A stretch of 64,000 bases of DNA from Microbacterium excoecariae (GCF_011326725.1 NZ_JAANCO010000001.1:124001-188000), one strand, 5' to 3'. Numbered from the stretch's first letter, positions 1 through 9,635 are shown. Numbers and translations are program-made. Notes: a model not told the origin generated them from the letters alone.

Positions 1-59
1 GCGTGCGTGCGGCATCTAATCCGCCTGCGGGCCGGCCCCTCCCCGCTTACCCTGGCCGC

Positions 60-836
60 ATGCCTTCTTCCTCGCCGACCACCCTCATCACCGGCGCCAG
101 CGCGGGCCTCGGCGCGGAGTTCGCCGCGCAGCTCGCCGCGCGCGGGCACGACCTCGTGCTCGTCGCCCGGCGCGAGGAACGCCTGCGGGAGCTCGCCGAT
201 CGCCTCGCCGCCGACCACGGCGTGCTCGTGGAGACGATCGCCGCCGATCTCGCCTCAGACGGGGCCGCACGGCGCCTCCACGCCGAGACGGCATCCCGCG
301 GGATCCACGTCACGGGTCTCGTGAACAACGCCGGGTTCGGCCTGAAGGGCGCCCTCGCCGACGAGGATCCGGCCCGCCTCGACGCCATGATCCACCTCAA
401 TGTCGCCACCCTCACCGCGCTGACCCGCGCCTACCTGCCGGACATCCTCGCCGCGGGCGGGATCCTCGTGAACGTCGCGAGCACCGCGGCCTACCAGCCC
501 TGCCCGAGCATGGCCGCCTACGGCGCGACGAAGGCGTACGTGCTGAGTTTCACGGAGGCGATCGCGCACGAGGCCCGAGGATCCGGGGCGCGGATCCTCG
601 CCATCAGCCCCGGCGCCACCCGCACCGAGTTCTTCGACGAGGTGGGCACGGAGGCTATGGCGTTCGGCCGCTTCCAGTCGTCCCGCCAGGTCGTCGCGCG
701 CACCCTCCGCGCCCTCGACGCGCGCTCGCGCCCCACGAGCGTCGTCTCCGGCCGCCTGAACGCACTCACCGCCGCGATCGCCCAGCGCGTCCCCCGCCGC
801 CTCGCCCTCGCAGCGAGCGGCCGCGCGCTGCGCTGA
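60..836 (+). CDS. Short-chain dehydrogenase/reductase
   Basis: NAD(P)-dependent oxidoreductase of the classical SDR family, 258 residues, cytosolic; substrate unknown. The N-terminal nucleotide-binding motif TGASAGLG lies at residues 11-18, followed by NNAG, the catalytic serine in VNVAST and the YxxxK pair in YGATK. The length is normal for a single-domain SDR. I chose the ATG at 60 rather than an in-frame start at 3, because a TACCCT box at 48-53 sits exactly six bases before it, the leaderless arrangement seen at several other genes here. It converges on the antiporter across a long repeat array. Family assignment is firm; the specific reaction is not known. Confidence 0.88.
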   Translation: MPSSSPTTLITGASAGLGAEFAAQLAARGHDLVLVARREERLRELADRLAADHGVLVETIAADLASDGAARRLHAETASRGIHVTGLVNNAGFGLKGALADEDPARLDAMIHLNVATLTALTRAYLPDILAAGGILVNVASTAAYQPCPSMAAYGATKAYVLSFTEAIAHEARGSGARILAISPGATRTEFFDEVGTEAMAFGRFQSSRQVVARTLRALDARSRPTSVVSGRLNALTAAIAQRVPRRLALAASGRALR

Positions 837-888
837 GGCGCGCCGCGGGGGAGGTGCTCGGGGCGCGAGCCGGGGGCGAGCGGTTCGG

Positions 889-1610
889 GTCGCGCAGATG
901 CACGCGAATCCGCGCCGGGAAGGTGCATTCGCGCGATCCGAGCGCGGCGGCGCGCGGCCAAGTCGCTCAAACGCACGAGGACCCGCACCGGGAAGGTGCA
1001 TACGCGCGATCCGAACGCTGTGGCGCGGGTGCGCGAGGCCAGATCGCTCAAACGCACGCTGATGCCCGCGGGGAAGGTGCATTCGGGCGACCCGAGCGTG
1101 GCGGCGCGCGGCCGGGTCGCGCAAATGCACCCGAACCCTCACCGCGAACGTGCATATGCGCGATCCGACGCGGACGCGCGCGGCCAGGTCGCTCAAACGC
1201 ACCCCGATCCGCAACGGGACGGTGCATACGCGCGAACCGAGCGCTAGGCCAGGTCGCACAAACGCACCCGGATCCGCGCCGCGAACATGCATACGCGCGA
1301 TCCGAATGCGGCGGCGCGCGGCCAGGTCGCGCAAATGCACCCGATTTCGGCCGAAATAGGTGCATACGCGCGACCCGAACGCGGTGGCGCGCGGCCAAGT
1401 CGCGCAAACGCACCGGATCCGCGCAGGGAAGGTGCATACGGGCGATCCGAACGCGCCAGCGCGCGGCCACGTCGCGCCCATGCACCAGGATCCGGCCGAG
1501 TTAGGTGCATATGCGCGATCCGAACGCGAAAGCGCGCGGCCAAATCGCGCAAACGCACCCGGATCCGCGCCGGGGAGGTGCATATGCGCGACCCGAAAGC
1601 GGCGAGGCCA
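889..1610. repeat. Ten-unit tandem array of about 73-bp palindromic repeats
   Basis: The whole gap between the convergent reductase and antiporter genes is an imperfect tandem array. Units begin near 889, 961, 1042, 1115, 1188, 1253, 1326, 1399, 1471 and 1544; most spacings are 72-73 bp, with one of 81 and one of 65. Each unit reads roughly GTCGCGCAAACGCACC, a variable 12-18 bp tip, then GGTGCATACGCGCGATCCG and a GC-rich linker ending CGCGCGGCCA. The AATGCACC and GGTGCAT blocks are inverted, so each unit can form a hairpin; unit 7 is nearly perfect (CGATTTCGGCCGAAAT at the tip). Because 73 is not a multiple of three, the open frames through it are not genes. Confidence 0.9.
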
Positions 1611-1632
1611 CCGCGCCCCCTCCGCGCCGCCC

Positions 1633-3417
1633 CTACCCCGCGCGGGCGTCGTCACCTCGGGCGGATCCGCGGGCGTCGAGGGCGAGTTCCTCGGCGTCGA
1701 CGGCGCGCAGCAGTTCGCGCATGACCTCCTCGCTGAGGCGGCCCGCGCGGCACTCCTCCAGGAGCACGCGGCGGCGCACCTCCAGCCACCCCTTCGATAG
1801 CGCCGTGAGCTCGCGGCCGATCGCGCCGCGGCGGGCGAGGGCGGCCTCGTCCTCCACGAGATCGCGCTGGCGCTCTGCGCGCTCGCTCTCCTTCTCCAGC
1901 CGCAGCAGCATGCGGGAGTACTTCTTGAAGATGGCGTCGCCGTCGGATCCGTGCGTCTCGAGCCAGGACTGCTGACGGCGGCGGAGGTACTCGATGCCGG
2001 CCGCGTTGCTGCGGCGGCGCACGCGCGTGATGGCGCGCTCGTCGGACGCGCGCTCGTCCGCGCTCGAGACGCCGAGACCGCGGATCAGCGCGGGCAGCGT
2101 GAGCCCCTGGAGGAGCAGGGTCCCGACGGTGACGGCGAAGGCGACCGTCACGAGCACCTCGACCTGGCCGGACGGCATGCCGCCGTCGGTGAGCTCGGGG
2201 AGCGCGATCGCCATCGCGAGCGTCACCACGCCGCGCATGCCGGCCCACGAGATGACCGCCCGGTCCTGCCAGCTGAGGCGGGGTTCGAGGATCCGGTCCT
2301 GCACGAGCGCCGACGCGCTCGTGCCGCCGCGGCGCTGGGCCTTCGCCCGCGCGGCGCGCACGGGCTTCGCCCCGTGGCTGCGCGGATCCCTCTGGAACGC
2401 CTCGACGGCGTGCTTCCAGCGCACGAGGCGCGCGCCCTGCAGCCACTGTCCCCACGCGTACGCGCCGAACACGAAGAGGGGCCGCACGACGAGCACGGTC
2501 CCCAGCACGGCGAGCGCGAGGAGCACGGTGGTGGATCCGTGTGAGGATCCCACCTCCGCGATGACGGCGGGCAGCTGGAGGCCGATGTAGGCGAAGACGA
2601 AGGCCTCGAGCAGGAAGTCCATCGAGGCCCAGACGGGACCGTCCTGCATGCGCGTCGCGTAGGGGGCACGCGGCGCCTGGTATCCGACGAACAGGCCCAT
2701 CGCGACGACCGCGAGGACGCCGGATCCGCCGAGATGCTCGGCGATCGCGTAGACGCCGAACGGGAGCAGCAGGCCGACGCTGCCGGTGACGACCGGGTCG
2801 TCCACGTGCATGCGCAGGGCGTGCAGCCCCGCGCCCGCGACGAGGCCCACCGCGACGCCGACGACGACCGCGAGGGCGAAGCCGCCGAGCCCGTCCCACA
2901 GCGTGACCGTCGCCCCCGCCACGATCGCCGCGAACACGCGCACGAGCGTCAGGGAGGTGGCGTCGTTGATGAGGCTCTCGCCGCTGATGACCGTCATGAC
3001 CCGGCGGGGCAGGCCGAGCTTGCGCCCGATCGCGGCGGCGGAGACGGCGTCGGGCGGGCCGACGATCGCGCCGAGGAGGAGCGCGCCCGCGATGCCGAGC
3101 TCGGGCATCATGAGCCACGCGACGAGGCCGACCGCCGCCGCGGTGACGGCGACGAGCCCCACCCCGAGCCGCCGAACATGGGGCGCCGCCTGCCGGAAGC
3201 TGAGGAACGACGCGTCGAGCGACGCCGAGTACAACAGGGGCGGCAGGACAAGGGCGAGCAGGAGGTCGCCGTCGAGCGTGAGGTCGGGCACGATCGGCAC
3301 CAGCGACGCGGCGAGCGCGACGGCCGTGACGAGCAGCGGCGCGGGCCAGCCTCGCCACTTCGCGAACGACGCGACCGCGCTCGCGCACACGAGGACGACG
3401 AAGAGCTCAGCCATCAT
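1633..3417 (-). CDS. Na+/H+ antiporter, CPA1 (NhaP-like) family
   Basis: Membrane antiporter exchanging protons for Na+ (or K+), 594 residues. About twelve hydrophobic segments cover residues 1-430, followed by a charged cytoplasmic tail of about 130 residues. Family landmarks are GPPDAVSAAAIGRK, SGESLINDATSL (the ion-binding Asn-Asp pair) and AGMRGVVTLAMAIALP. A long basic loop of about 50 residues interrupts the later membrane segments. A TAGCCT box lies exactly six bases upstream of the first of two adjacent ATGs, arguing for a leaderless message starting at 3417. Family assignment is firm; cation preference cannot be read from sequence. Confidence 0.92.
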   Translation of the reverse strand: MMAELFVVLVCASAVASFAKWRGWPAPLLVTAVALAASLVPIVPDLTLDGDLLLALVLPPLLYSASLDASFLSFRQAAPHVRRLGVGLVAVTAAAVGLVAWLMMPELGIAGALLLGAIVGPPDAVSAAAIGRKLGLPRRVMTVISGESLINDATSLTLVRVFAAIVAGATVTLWDGLGGFALAVVVGVAVGLVAGAGLHALRMHVDDPVVTGSVGLLLPFGVYAIAEHLGGSGVLAVVAMGLFVGYQAPRAPYATRMQDGPVWASMDFLLEAFVFAYIGLQLPAVIAEVGSSHGSTTVLLALAVLGTVLVVRPLFVFGAYAWGQWLQGARLVRWKHAVEAFQRDPRSHGAKPVRAARAKAQRRGGTSASALVQDRILEPRLSWQDRAVISWAGMRGVVTLAMAIALPELTDGGMPSGQVEVLVTVAFAVTVGTLLLQGLTLPALIRGLGVSSADERASDERAITRVRRRSNAAGIEYLRRRQQSWLETHGSDGDAIFKKYSRMLLRLEKESERAERQRDLVEDEAALARRGAIGRELTALSKGWLEVRRRVLLEECRAGRLSEEVMRELLRAVDAEELALDARGSARGDDARAG

Positions 3418-3487
3418 GGGAAAAGGCTAGGCCGCGCCCGCCGCGCCCCGGCGCAGGCGCTCCCAGCTACATCACAAAACGATAACT

Positions 3488-5584
3488 ATGGTGGAGACGA
3501 TGAGCCAGACCACCGCCGCTCGCCCGTCCGCGGATCCGCGCGCCTCGCACGCGTCGTGGCGCCCCGACATCCAGGGCCTGCGCGCGCTCGCGGTCGTCCT
3601 CGTCGTGCTCTCGCACGTGCACCTCCCCGGCCTCGAGGGCGGGTTCGTGGGCGTCGACGTCTTCTTCGTCATCTCGGGCTTCCTCATCACCCAGCTCCTC
3701 CTGCGCGAGGTCGAGCGCACGGGCACCGTGAGCATCGCCGAATTCTACGTGCGCCGCGCGCGCCGGATCCTCCCCGCCGCCACCGTGGTCACGGTCGTCG
3801 TGCTCGTCTACGCGGCGATCGCGCTCCCCGTCGCCCGCGTCGACGACACGGCCGTCGACGCGGCGTGGACGAGCGTGTTCCTCGCCAACTGGCACTTCGC
3901 GGCGTCGGGCGCCGACTACTTCTCGGTGACGGATCCGAGCCTGTTCCAGCACTACTGGTCGCTCGCGGTCGAGGAGCAGTTCTACCTCGTGTGGCCCGTG
4001 CTCGTGCTGCTGTTCGTACCGCGCCTCGGCGCCCGCGCCTTCACGGGGATCGCGACGTTCGTGCTCGCCGCCTCGTTCGCCTACGCCCTGTGGGTCACGG
4101 CCACTTCCCCCGAGCCCGCCTACTTCAACACCGCCGCCCGCGCCTACGAGCTCGCGGCGGGCGCGCTGCTCGCGTGCCTCGGATCCGCGCCCCTGCGCTC
4201 CCGCTGGCGCCACGGCGCGGCCTGGGCGGGCGTGCTCCTCCTCGCGGTGGCCACGGCCACCTTCTCCGAGCAGACGCCCTTCCCGGGCTGGCACGCCGCC
4301 GTGCCCGTCGCCGGCACGGCGCTGCTGCTCGCCGCCGGCCCCGACACGTGGCCCGGGCGCGTCCTCTCGGCCCGGCCCGTCCGCTACGTCGGCGACATCT
4401 CCTTCTCGCTCTACCTCTGGCATTGGCCCGTCGCGCTGGCGTTCGCCGCCGCGCTCCCCCACGACGCGCCGCTCCTCGTCAGCGCGGCCCTCACGATCGC
4501 CGTCTCGTTCGGCCTCGCCTCGGCGAGCTACCACCTCGTCGAGACGCCGTTCCAGAAAAAGCGCGTCCCCGTGTTCTCCCGCGACCGCCGCACGCTATGG
4601 CTCTGGCCGATCAGCGTCGTCGTCGTGCTCGCGTGCGTCGCGGGATCCGCCGCGTACGGATCCGCCCGCCAGGCCGCCCAGCAGGCGGACGCCGAGGCGT
4701 ACTTCGACGAGCACGGGTATCAGGAGATCCAGGGCGAGGACGTCGACGAGGTGCAGGACTCGCTCGACGAGGCCGTCGAGGTGGCCGAGTCGGGGGCGCC
4801 CATCCCGCCCGACATCGACGCCGACGCCCTGCAGGACGCCAAGTGGACGGACCTCGTCGACGGCGACTGCTACGCGAGCGAGGGCGAGCGCGATGCGGAC
4901 GTATGCGCGTACGGGAATACGCAGTCCGACACGACGATCGCCGTCATCGGCGACTCGCACGCGGCGATGTGGATCCCCGCGCTCGACATGATCGGCAAGG
5001 ACCACGACTTCCGCGTCATGCTTTTCGCGAAGATGGCGTGCGGGGCATACCCCGTGGTGCAGGACGCCGACGGGCACGTCCAGCCCGACTGCGACGCTTT
5101 CCGCGACTTCACGCGCGACGAGGTGGCCGACCTCGCGCCCGACGCGGCGATCCTCAGCGCCCGCGGGCAGCTCAACATGACCGACCAGCCGGACGCGTCG
5201 ATCGACGAGCAGTGGGCGACGGCCGTCACGGAGGCCGTCACGGGCTACCAGGAGTCGGCCGGCCGCGTCATCGTGCTGGGCGACGTGCCCGCGCGCGACG
5301 AGTCGGAGCCGAAGGACTGCGTCGACGCGCCCGGCGCCGACCAGGAGACCTGCGTCGTCTCGGGCCAGAGCCAGGAGGCGCACAGCAACGCCATCACCGA
5401 GGAGCGCGCGACGGCCGCGAACGCAATCTACGTCGACACCGAGCCGCTCGTGTGCAGCGAGGCGGGCTGCCCGCTGTTCGCGGGCGACGTGCCGATCTAC
5501 GAGGACAACTCGCACCTGAACCGCCTCTGGGTCGAGCACATCGCCCCCGCGCTCGGCCGCGAGCTCGAGGACGCGCTGCCGTAG
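3488..5584 (+). CDS. OafA/YrhL-type membrane acyltransferase with SGNH domain
   Basis: Two-part protein of 698 residues predicted to O-acetylate a cell-surface glycan. The N-terminal half is a multi-pass Acyl_transf_3 domain with LSHVHLPG (candidate catalytic His), FFVISGFLIT, RRARRILPA and WSLAVEEQFYLVW. After an acidic linker, the C-terminal half is an extracytoplasmic SGNH domain with VIGDSHAAMW (Ser nucleophile block) and DNSHLN near the end (Asp/His block). Both parts look intact. The start is uncertain: the ATG at 3488 has no clear ribosome site, while an in-frame ATG at 3500 follows GGTGGAG closely. The target glycan is unknown. Confidence 0.9.
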   Translation: MVETMSQTTAARPSADPRASHASWRPDIQGLRALAVVLVVLSHVHLPGLEGGFVGVDVFFVISGFLITQLLLREVERTGTVSIAEFYVRRARRILPAATVVTVVVLVYAAIALPVARVDDTAVDAAWTSVFLANWHFAASGADYFSVTDPSLFQHYWSLAVEEQFYLVWPVLVLLFVPRLGARAFTGIATFVLAASFAYALWVTATSPEPAYFNTAARAYELAAGALLACLGSAPLRSRWRHGAAWAGVLLLAVATATFSEQTPFPGWHAAVPVAGTALLLAAGPDTWPGRVLSARPVRYVGDISFSLYLWHWPVALAFAAALPHDAPLLVSAALTIAVSFGLASASYHLVETPFQKKRVPVFSRDRRTLWLWPISVVVVLACVAGSAAYGSARQAAQQADAEAYFDEHGYQEIQGEDVDEVQDSLDEAVEVAESGAPIPPDIDADALQDAKWTDLVDGDCYASEGERDADVCAYGNTQSDTTIAVIGDSHAAMWIPALDMIGKDHDFRVMLFAKMACGAYPVVQDADGHVQPDCDAFRDFTRDEVADLAPDAAILSARGQLNMTDQPDASIDEQWATAVTEAVTGYQESAGRVIVLGDVPARDESEPKDCVDAPGADQETCVVSGQSQEAHSNAITEERATAANAIYVDTEPLVCSEAGCPLFAGDVPIYEDNSHLNRLWVEHIAPALGRELEDALP

Positions 5585-5624
5585 CGGGGAATAGCCGGGG
5601 CGGATCCGCGGTTCGGAAGAAGCG

Positions 5625-6668
5625 ATGAGCACCACTCCCGCACTGTCTGTCCTCGACCTCGTCCCCGTGCGCACGGGCCAGACCACGCAGCAGGCGATCG
5701 CGTCGTCGCTCGCGCTGGCGCAGGCGGCCGACCGACTGGGCTACCGGCGCTACTGGTTCGCCGAGCACCACAACATGCCGGCCGTGGCCTCGACGTCGCC
5801 GCCCGTGCTCATCGCGGCCGCGGCGGCGCGCACCGAGCGGATCCGTGTCGGATCCGGCGGCGTCATGCTGCCGAACCACGCGCCGCTCATCGTGGCGGAG
5901 CAGTTCGCAGCGCTCGAGGCGATCGCGCCGGGACGCATCGACCTCGGGCTCGGGCGCGCGCCCGGTAGCGACCCCGTGATCACCCAGCTCCTGCGGCGCT
6001 CGGGCACGACGAGCGAGGCGCAGCAGTTCCCGGAGCACGTGCAGAACATCATCCAACTCATGGAGCGCGACGGGGCGACCGTGCGCTTCACCTCCGGCGG
6101 CACATACGAGGTGGCCGCGACGCCGGACGCGTCGAGCGCGCCCGAGGTGTGGCTGCTCGGATCCAGCGACTTCTCCGCCCAGCTCGCCGCGCAGCTCGGC
6201 CTGCCGTACGTGTTCGCGAACCACTTCGCGGGCGACGGCCTCGAGCGCGCGATGGCGCTGTACCGCCAGGGCTTCCAGCCGAGCGAGCGGCACCCGGATC
6301 CGCGGTCCTTCGTCACCGCGAACGTCGTGGTCGCCGAGACGCAGGCCCTCGCGGAGGAGCGCGCGCTGCCCCAGCTGCGCCAGTTCGCGCGCCTGCGCTC
6401 GAACAAGCCCATGCGCAAGATCGAGACGATCGACGAGGTGCGCGAGAACCCGTCGGACGCGCTCGAGGACTCGCTCATCCAGCAGAACCGCCGGCGCTGG
6501 TTTGTCGGCGAGGCGCCGCGCGTGACGGACGAGCTGCGCGCGTTCGCCGAGACGCACGGCGTCGACGAGATCATGATCTCGCCGTCGGCGGGCGCGTACC
6601 GGACGGATCCGCTGGACGAGACCCCGGGCCGCCTCGCGACGCTGGAGCTCCTCGCGGCGAAGCTGTAG
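5625..6668 (+). CDS. Luciferase-like (LLM class) flavin oxidoreductase
   Basis: Flavin-dependent monooxygenase or oxidoreductase of the bacterial luciferase superfamily, 347 residues. Features typical of the MsnO8-like subgroup are LSVLDLVPVR at the N terminus, YWFAEHHNMP, IRVGSGGVMLPNH and GRIDLGLGRAPG. A ribosome site GGAAG precedes the ATG by six bases. It follows the acyltransferase by 40 bp and may be co-transcribed. Substrate and cofactor (FMN or F420) cannot be told from sequence. Distinct from the two other LLM proteins in this window at 32-33 kb and 45-46 kb. Confidence 0.88.
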   Translation: MSTTPALSVLDLVPVRTGQTTQQAIASSLALAQAADRLGYRRYWFAEHHNMPAVASTSPPVLIAAAAARTERIRVGSGGVMLPNHAPLIVAEQFAALEAIAPGRIDLGLGRAPGSDPVITQLLRRSGTTSEAQQFPEHVQNIIQLMERDGATVRFTSGGTYEVAATPDASSAPEVWLLGSSDFSAQLAAQLGLPYVFANHFAGDGLERAMALYRQGFQPSERHPDPRSFVTANVVVAETQALAEERALPQLRQFARLRSNKPMRKIETIDEVRENPSDALEDSLIQQNRRRWFVGEAPRVTDELRAFAETHGVDEIMISPSAGAYRTDPLDETPGRLATLELLAAKL

Positions 6669-6676
6669 GGGTCGGC

Positions 6677-6718
6677 GCCCGCCGGGGCCGGTGCCCGCCG
6701 GGGCCGGTGCCCGCCGGG
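6677..6718. repeat. 16-bp tandem repeat, 2.6 copies
   Basis: GCCCGCCGGGGCCGGT is repeated head to tail at 6677-6692 and 6693-6708, with a partial third copy at 6709-6718, immediately downstream of the oxidoreductase stop codon. It lies in the convergent gap that also holds a palindrome at 6748-6812. Most simply a slippage product. Confidence 0.85.
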
Positions 6719-6747
6719 ACGTTCGGCGTCGTGCGTGCGCGGCGCCT

Positions 6748-6812
6748 AAGTCCACATTTCTCCGGCAAGTCTCACCGGATTCCGGTGAGACTTGCCGGAG
6801 AAATGTGGACTT
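6748..6812. repeat. Family A intergenic palindrome, copy 1
   Basis: A perfect 65-bp palindrome: two 32-base arms around a single central T. The arm begins AAGTCCACATTTCTCCGG and continues CAAGTCTCACCGGA. It lies between the convergent oxidoreductase and pheA genes. Related copies are at 11808, 14846 and 24902. There is no T-run, so it is not a standard intrinsic terminator. Confidence 0.95.
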
Positions 6813-6881
6813 GAGCGAGCGCCAACGCGCGCCGGCTCACCGGTCGGCGCCGTAGGCCCCGGCGGCCCAGCCGCCCGCGAC

Positions 6882-7835
6882 CTACCCCTCGTCGGCGCCC
6901 GCGAGGATGCCGCGGAGCCAGTCGCGCGCGTCGGCGAAGGACTCGTCCGCGTAGCGGGCCTCGGCGTGCACGCGCTCGCGGTCCGCGCGGGGGTAGGACC
7001 CGAGGAACATCACGTGCGGGCTGAAGCGCTTGAGGCCCATGAGCGCATCGGCCATCCGCTCGTCCGAGACGTGCCCGTCGGCGTCGATGACGAAGCGGTA
7101 CCGCCCGAGGCGGTCGCCGATGGGGCGCGACTGGATGAGGCTGAGGTTGATGCCGCGCGTCGCGAACTGTTCGAGCATCTCGACGAGCGCGCCGGGCACC
7201 TCCTTCGGCAGCTCGACGATCAGCGAGGTCTTGTCGGCCCCGGTCTTCTCCGGCGGCACGACGGTGCGCGTGACGAGCACGAAGCGGGTCACGGCGTCCG
7301 GGTTGTCCCCGATACCCTCGGCCAGCACGTCCACGTCGTAGTGATTCACGACGCCCGGCGCCGCGATCGCCGCGTGCGCGGGGAGGGATCCGTCGAGCAC
7401 GCCGATCGCGCTGGCGACGTTGCTCGCCGCGATGACCTGCGTGTGGCCGGGCACGTTCCGCCCGAGCCACTCGAGGCACTGCGCGTACGCGACGGGGTGG
7501 GCCGCGACGTCGGTGACGTCCTCCAGTCGCGTCCCGCGCGGCGCGACGAGCACGAACGACACGGGCACCAGGTACTCGCCGATGATCCGCAGACCCGGGG
7601 TGTTCGCGAGCGCGTCCTGGGCGCTCGAGACGCCGCCCTCGACCGTGTTCTCGATCGCGATCATCGCGCCGTGCGACCGGCCGCTCGCGACGTCGGCGAG
7701 CGCCGCCCCCACGTTCGCGACGGGCCGCCACGCCTGCCCCCGCGCCTCCTCGACCTGCGCGAGCGCGGCCTCCGTAAACGTCCCCGCCGGCCCGAGATAG
7801 CTGTAGGTGCGCGGGGAGGCGGGGGTCTCGGTCAT
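6882..7835 (-). CDS. pheA: Prephenate dehydratase
   Basis: Converts prephenate to phenylpyruvate in phenylalanine synthesis; cytosolic. The 317-residue protein has the N-terminal periplasmic-binding-like catalytic fold (YLGPAGTFTE, then IENTVEGGVSSAQDAL) and a C-terminal ACT domain for phenylalanine feedback (SLIQSRPIGDRLGRYRF, corresponding to the usual ESRP motif). No chorismate mutase domain is fused, as is usual in actinobacteria. I chose the ATG at 7835 over a GTG at 7841 because a TACGCT box lies six bases before it. It is divergent from pgm, about 80 bp away. Confidence 0.95.
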   Translation of the reverse strand: MTETPASPRTYSYLGPAGTFTEAALAQVEEARGQAWRPVANVGAALADVASGRSHGAMIAIENTVEGGVSSAQDALANTPGLRIIGEYLVPVSFVLVAPRGTRLEDVTDVAAHPVAYAQCLEWLGRNVPGHTQVIAASNVASAIGVLDGSLPAHAAIAAPGVVNHYDVDVLAEGIGDNPDAVTRFVLVTRTVVPPEKTGADKTSLIVELPKEVPGALVEMLEQFATRGINLSLIQSRPIGDRLGRYRFVIDADGHVSDERMADALMGLKRFSPHVMFLGSYPRADRERVHAEARYADESFADARDWLRGILAGADEG

Positions 7836-7914
7836 GGTCACAGCGTACGCGGAGCGTGGGGAGCGGATCCGCCCACGTCACCGTTCGGTAACGCCCACCT
7901 GGCACACTGGGTCC

Positions 7915-9558
7915 ATGAGCACTCGCGCCGGACAGCCCGCAGAGCCCCAGGACCTCGTCGACATCGACGCCCTGATCGCCGCGTACTACGACCGGAAGCC
8001 GGACCCGGACGTCCCCGCTCAGCGCGTCGCGTTCGGCACGAGCGGGCACCGCGGATCCAGCCTCGCCACGACCTTCAACGAGGACCACATCCTCGCCACA
8101 ACGCAGGCGATCGTCGACTACCGCCGGGCGCAGGGCATCGCCGGCCCCGTCTACCTCGGCCGCGACACGCACGCGCTCTCGCTGCCCGCCGAGCGCACCG
8201 CGCTCGAGGTCCTCGTCGCGAACGAGATCGACGTGCGCGCCGACGCCCGCGACGCGTGGGTGCCGACGCCCGCGCTCAGCCACGCGATCCTGCGCCACAA
8301 CCGCGACCTGGCGGCCGATGACCCGGCCCGCGCCGACGGCATCATCGTCACCCCGAGCCACAACCCGCCCGCCGACGGCGGCTTCAAGTACAACCCGCCC
8401 CACGGCGGCCCGGCCGACACCGATGCGACGGGCTGGATCGCCGACCGGGCGAACGAGCTCATCGCCGCCGGCCTCGAGGGCGTCTCGCGCGTGCGCTACG
8501 GCGACATCGTCGACGGGGCGGTCGGGTCGTACGACTTCCGCGACGTCTACGTCCGCGACCTCGGGGACGTCATCGACATGGACGCGATCGCCCGCGCCGG
8601 GGTGCGGATCGGGGCGGATCCGCTCGGCGGCGCCTCCGTCGAGTACTGGCAGCTGATCGCCGAGGTCTACGGGCTGGAGCTCACGGTCGTCAACCCCGAC
8701 GTCGACCCGACGTGGAAGTTCATGACGCTCGACTGGGACGAGAAGATCCGCATGGATCCGTCCTCCCCCTCCGCCATGGCCTCCCTCGTCGCGCGCCGCG
8801 CCGAGTTCGACGTCCTCACGGGCAACGACGCCGACGCCGACCGCCACGGCATCGTCACGCCCGACGCGGGGCTCATGAACCCCAACCACTTCCTCGCCGT
8901 CGCGATCGACTACCTGTTCGCGCACCGGCCGGGCTGGCCCGCGTCGGCCGCGGTCGGCAAGACCCTCGTGTCGTCGATGATCATCGATCGCGTGACCGCC
9001 GAGCTCGGCCGGACGCTTCTCGAGGTGCCCGTCGGCTTCAAGTGGTTCGTGCCGGGGCTGATCGACGGATCCGTTGCCTTCGGCGGCGAGGAATCCGCGG
9101 GCGCCTCGTTCCTCCGCCACGACGGCGGGGTCTGGACGACCGATAAGGACGGCATCATCCTCTGCCTCCTGGCCGCCGAGATCATCGCGGCCACGGGCAA
9201 GACGCCGTCGGCGCGCTACGCCGAGCTCGAGGCCGAGTACGGCGCCTCGTCCTACGAGCGCGTGGACGCCCCCGCGTCGGACGCCGAGAAGGCAGCGCTG
9301 AAGGCGCTCTCGCCGGAGGACGTGGCGGCCGAGACGCTGGCGGGGGATCCGATCACCGCGAAGCTGTCGGAGGCGCCCGGGAACGGGGCCGCGATCGGCG
9401 GGCTGAAGGTCCAGACCGAGTTCGCGTGGTTCGCCGCGCGCCCCTCGGGCACGGAGGCCGTCTACAAGCTCTACGCCGAGAGCCTCAAGGGCCCGCAGCA
9501 CCTCGCCGAGGTGCAGGCGGAGGCGCGCGAGATCGTCGCCGCGGTCCTCGGCGCGTAA
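7915..9558 (+). CDS. pgm: Phosphoglucomutase (alpha-D-glucose type)
   Basis: Interconverts glucose 1-phosphate and glucose 6-phosphate, linking glycogen and cell-wall sugar synthesis to glycolysis. The 547-residue protein has the four-domain alpha-D-phosphohexomutase order: GTSGHRGSS near the start, phosphoserine loop IIVTPSHNPP with the catalytic Ser at about residue 148, Mg2+ loop NDADADRHG, sugar-binding loop FGGEESAG, and phosphate-binding loop RPSGTEAVYKLY near the end. The ATG at 7915 is preceded by CACACT with a six-base gap, suggesting a leaderless message. Confidence 0.96.
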   Translation: MSTRAGQPAEPQDLVDIDALIAAYYDRKPDPDVPAQRVAFGTSGHRGSSLATTFNEDHILATTQAIVDYRRAQGIAGPVYLGRDTHALSLPAERTALEVLVANEIDVRADARDAWVPTPALSHAILRHNRDLAADDPARADGIIVTPSHNPPADGGFKYNPPHGGPADTDATGWIADRANELIAAGLEGVSRVRYGDIVDGAVGSYDFRDVYVRDLGDVIDMDAIARAGVRIGADPLGGASVEYWQLIAEVYGLELTVVNPDVDPTWKFMTLDWDEKIRMDPSSPSAMASLVARRAEFDVLTGNDADADRHGIVTPDAGLMNPNHFLAVAIDYLFAHRPGWPASAAVGKTLVSSMIIDRVTAELGRTLLEVPVGFKWFVPGLIDGSVAFGGEESAGASFLRHDGGVWTTDKDGIILCLLAAEIIAATGKTPSARYAELEAEYGASSYERVDAPASDAEKAALKALSPEDVAAETLAGDPITAKLSEAPGNGAAIGGLKVQTEFAWFAARPSGTEAVYKLYAESLKGPQHLAEVQAEAREIVAAVLGA

Positions 9559-9635
9559 CGCGGATCCGTCTCCCCGGGCACCCCGGGCAGAAGTCACCAT
9601 TTAGGCAGACCTACGTCACGAGGTGCCCCCGCGGC

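Noticed and set aside
889..1610. CRISPR array
   Set aside because: The regular spacing is suggestive, but the repeated part is the whole 73-bp unit, the variable tips are short and self-complementary rather than unique spacers, and no cas genes are present.
255..1655. Long open frames of 100-466 codons through the 73-bp array, on both strands
   Set aside because: They exist in several frames at once, translate to repeated Arg/Ala/His-rich text, and follow the repeat rather than any known protein; GC-rich DNA lacks stops by chance.
2734..5628. A 964-codon frame opposite or out of phase with the antiporter and acyltransferase
   Set aside because: Arg/Asp-rich composition, no recognisable domain, and it is a shadow of two well-supported genes.
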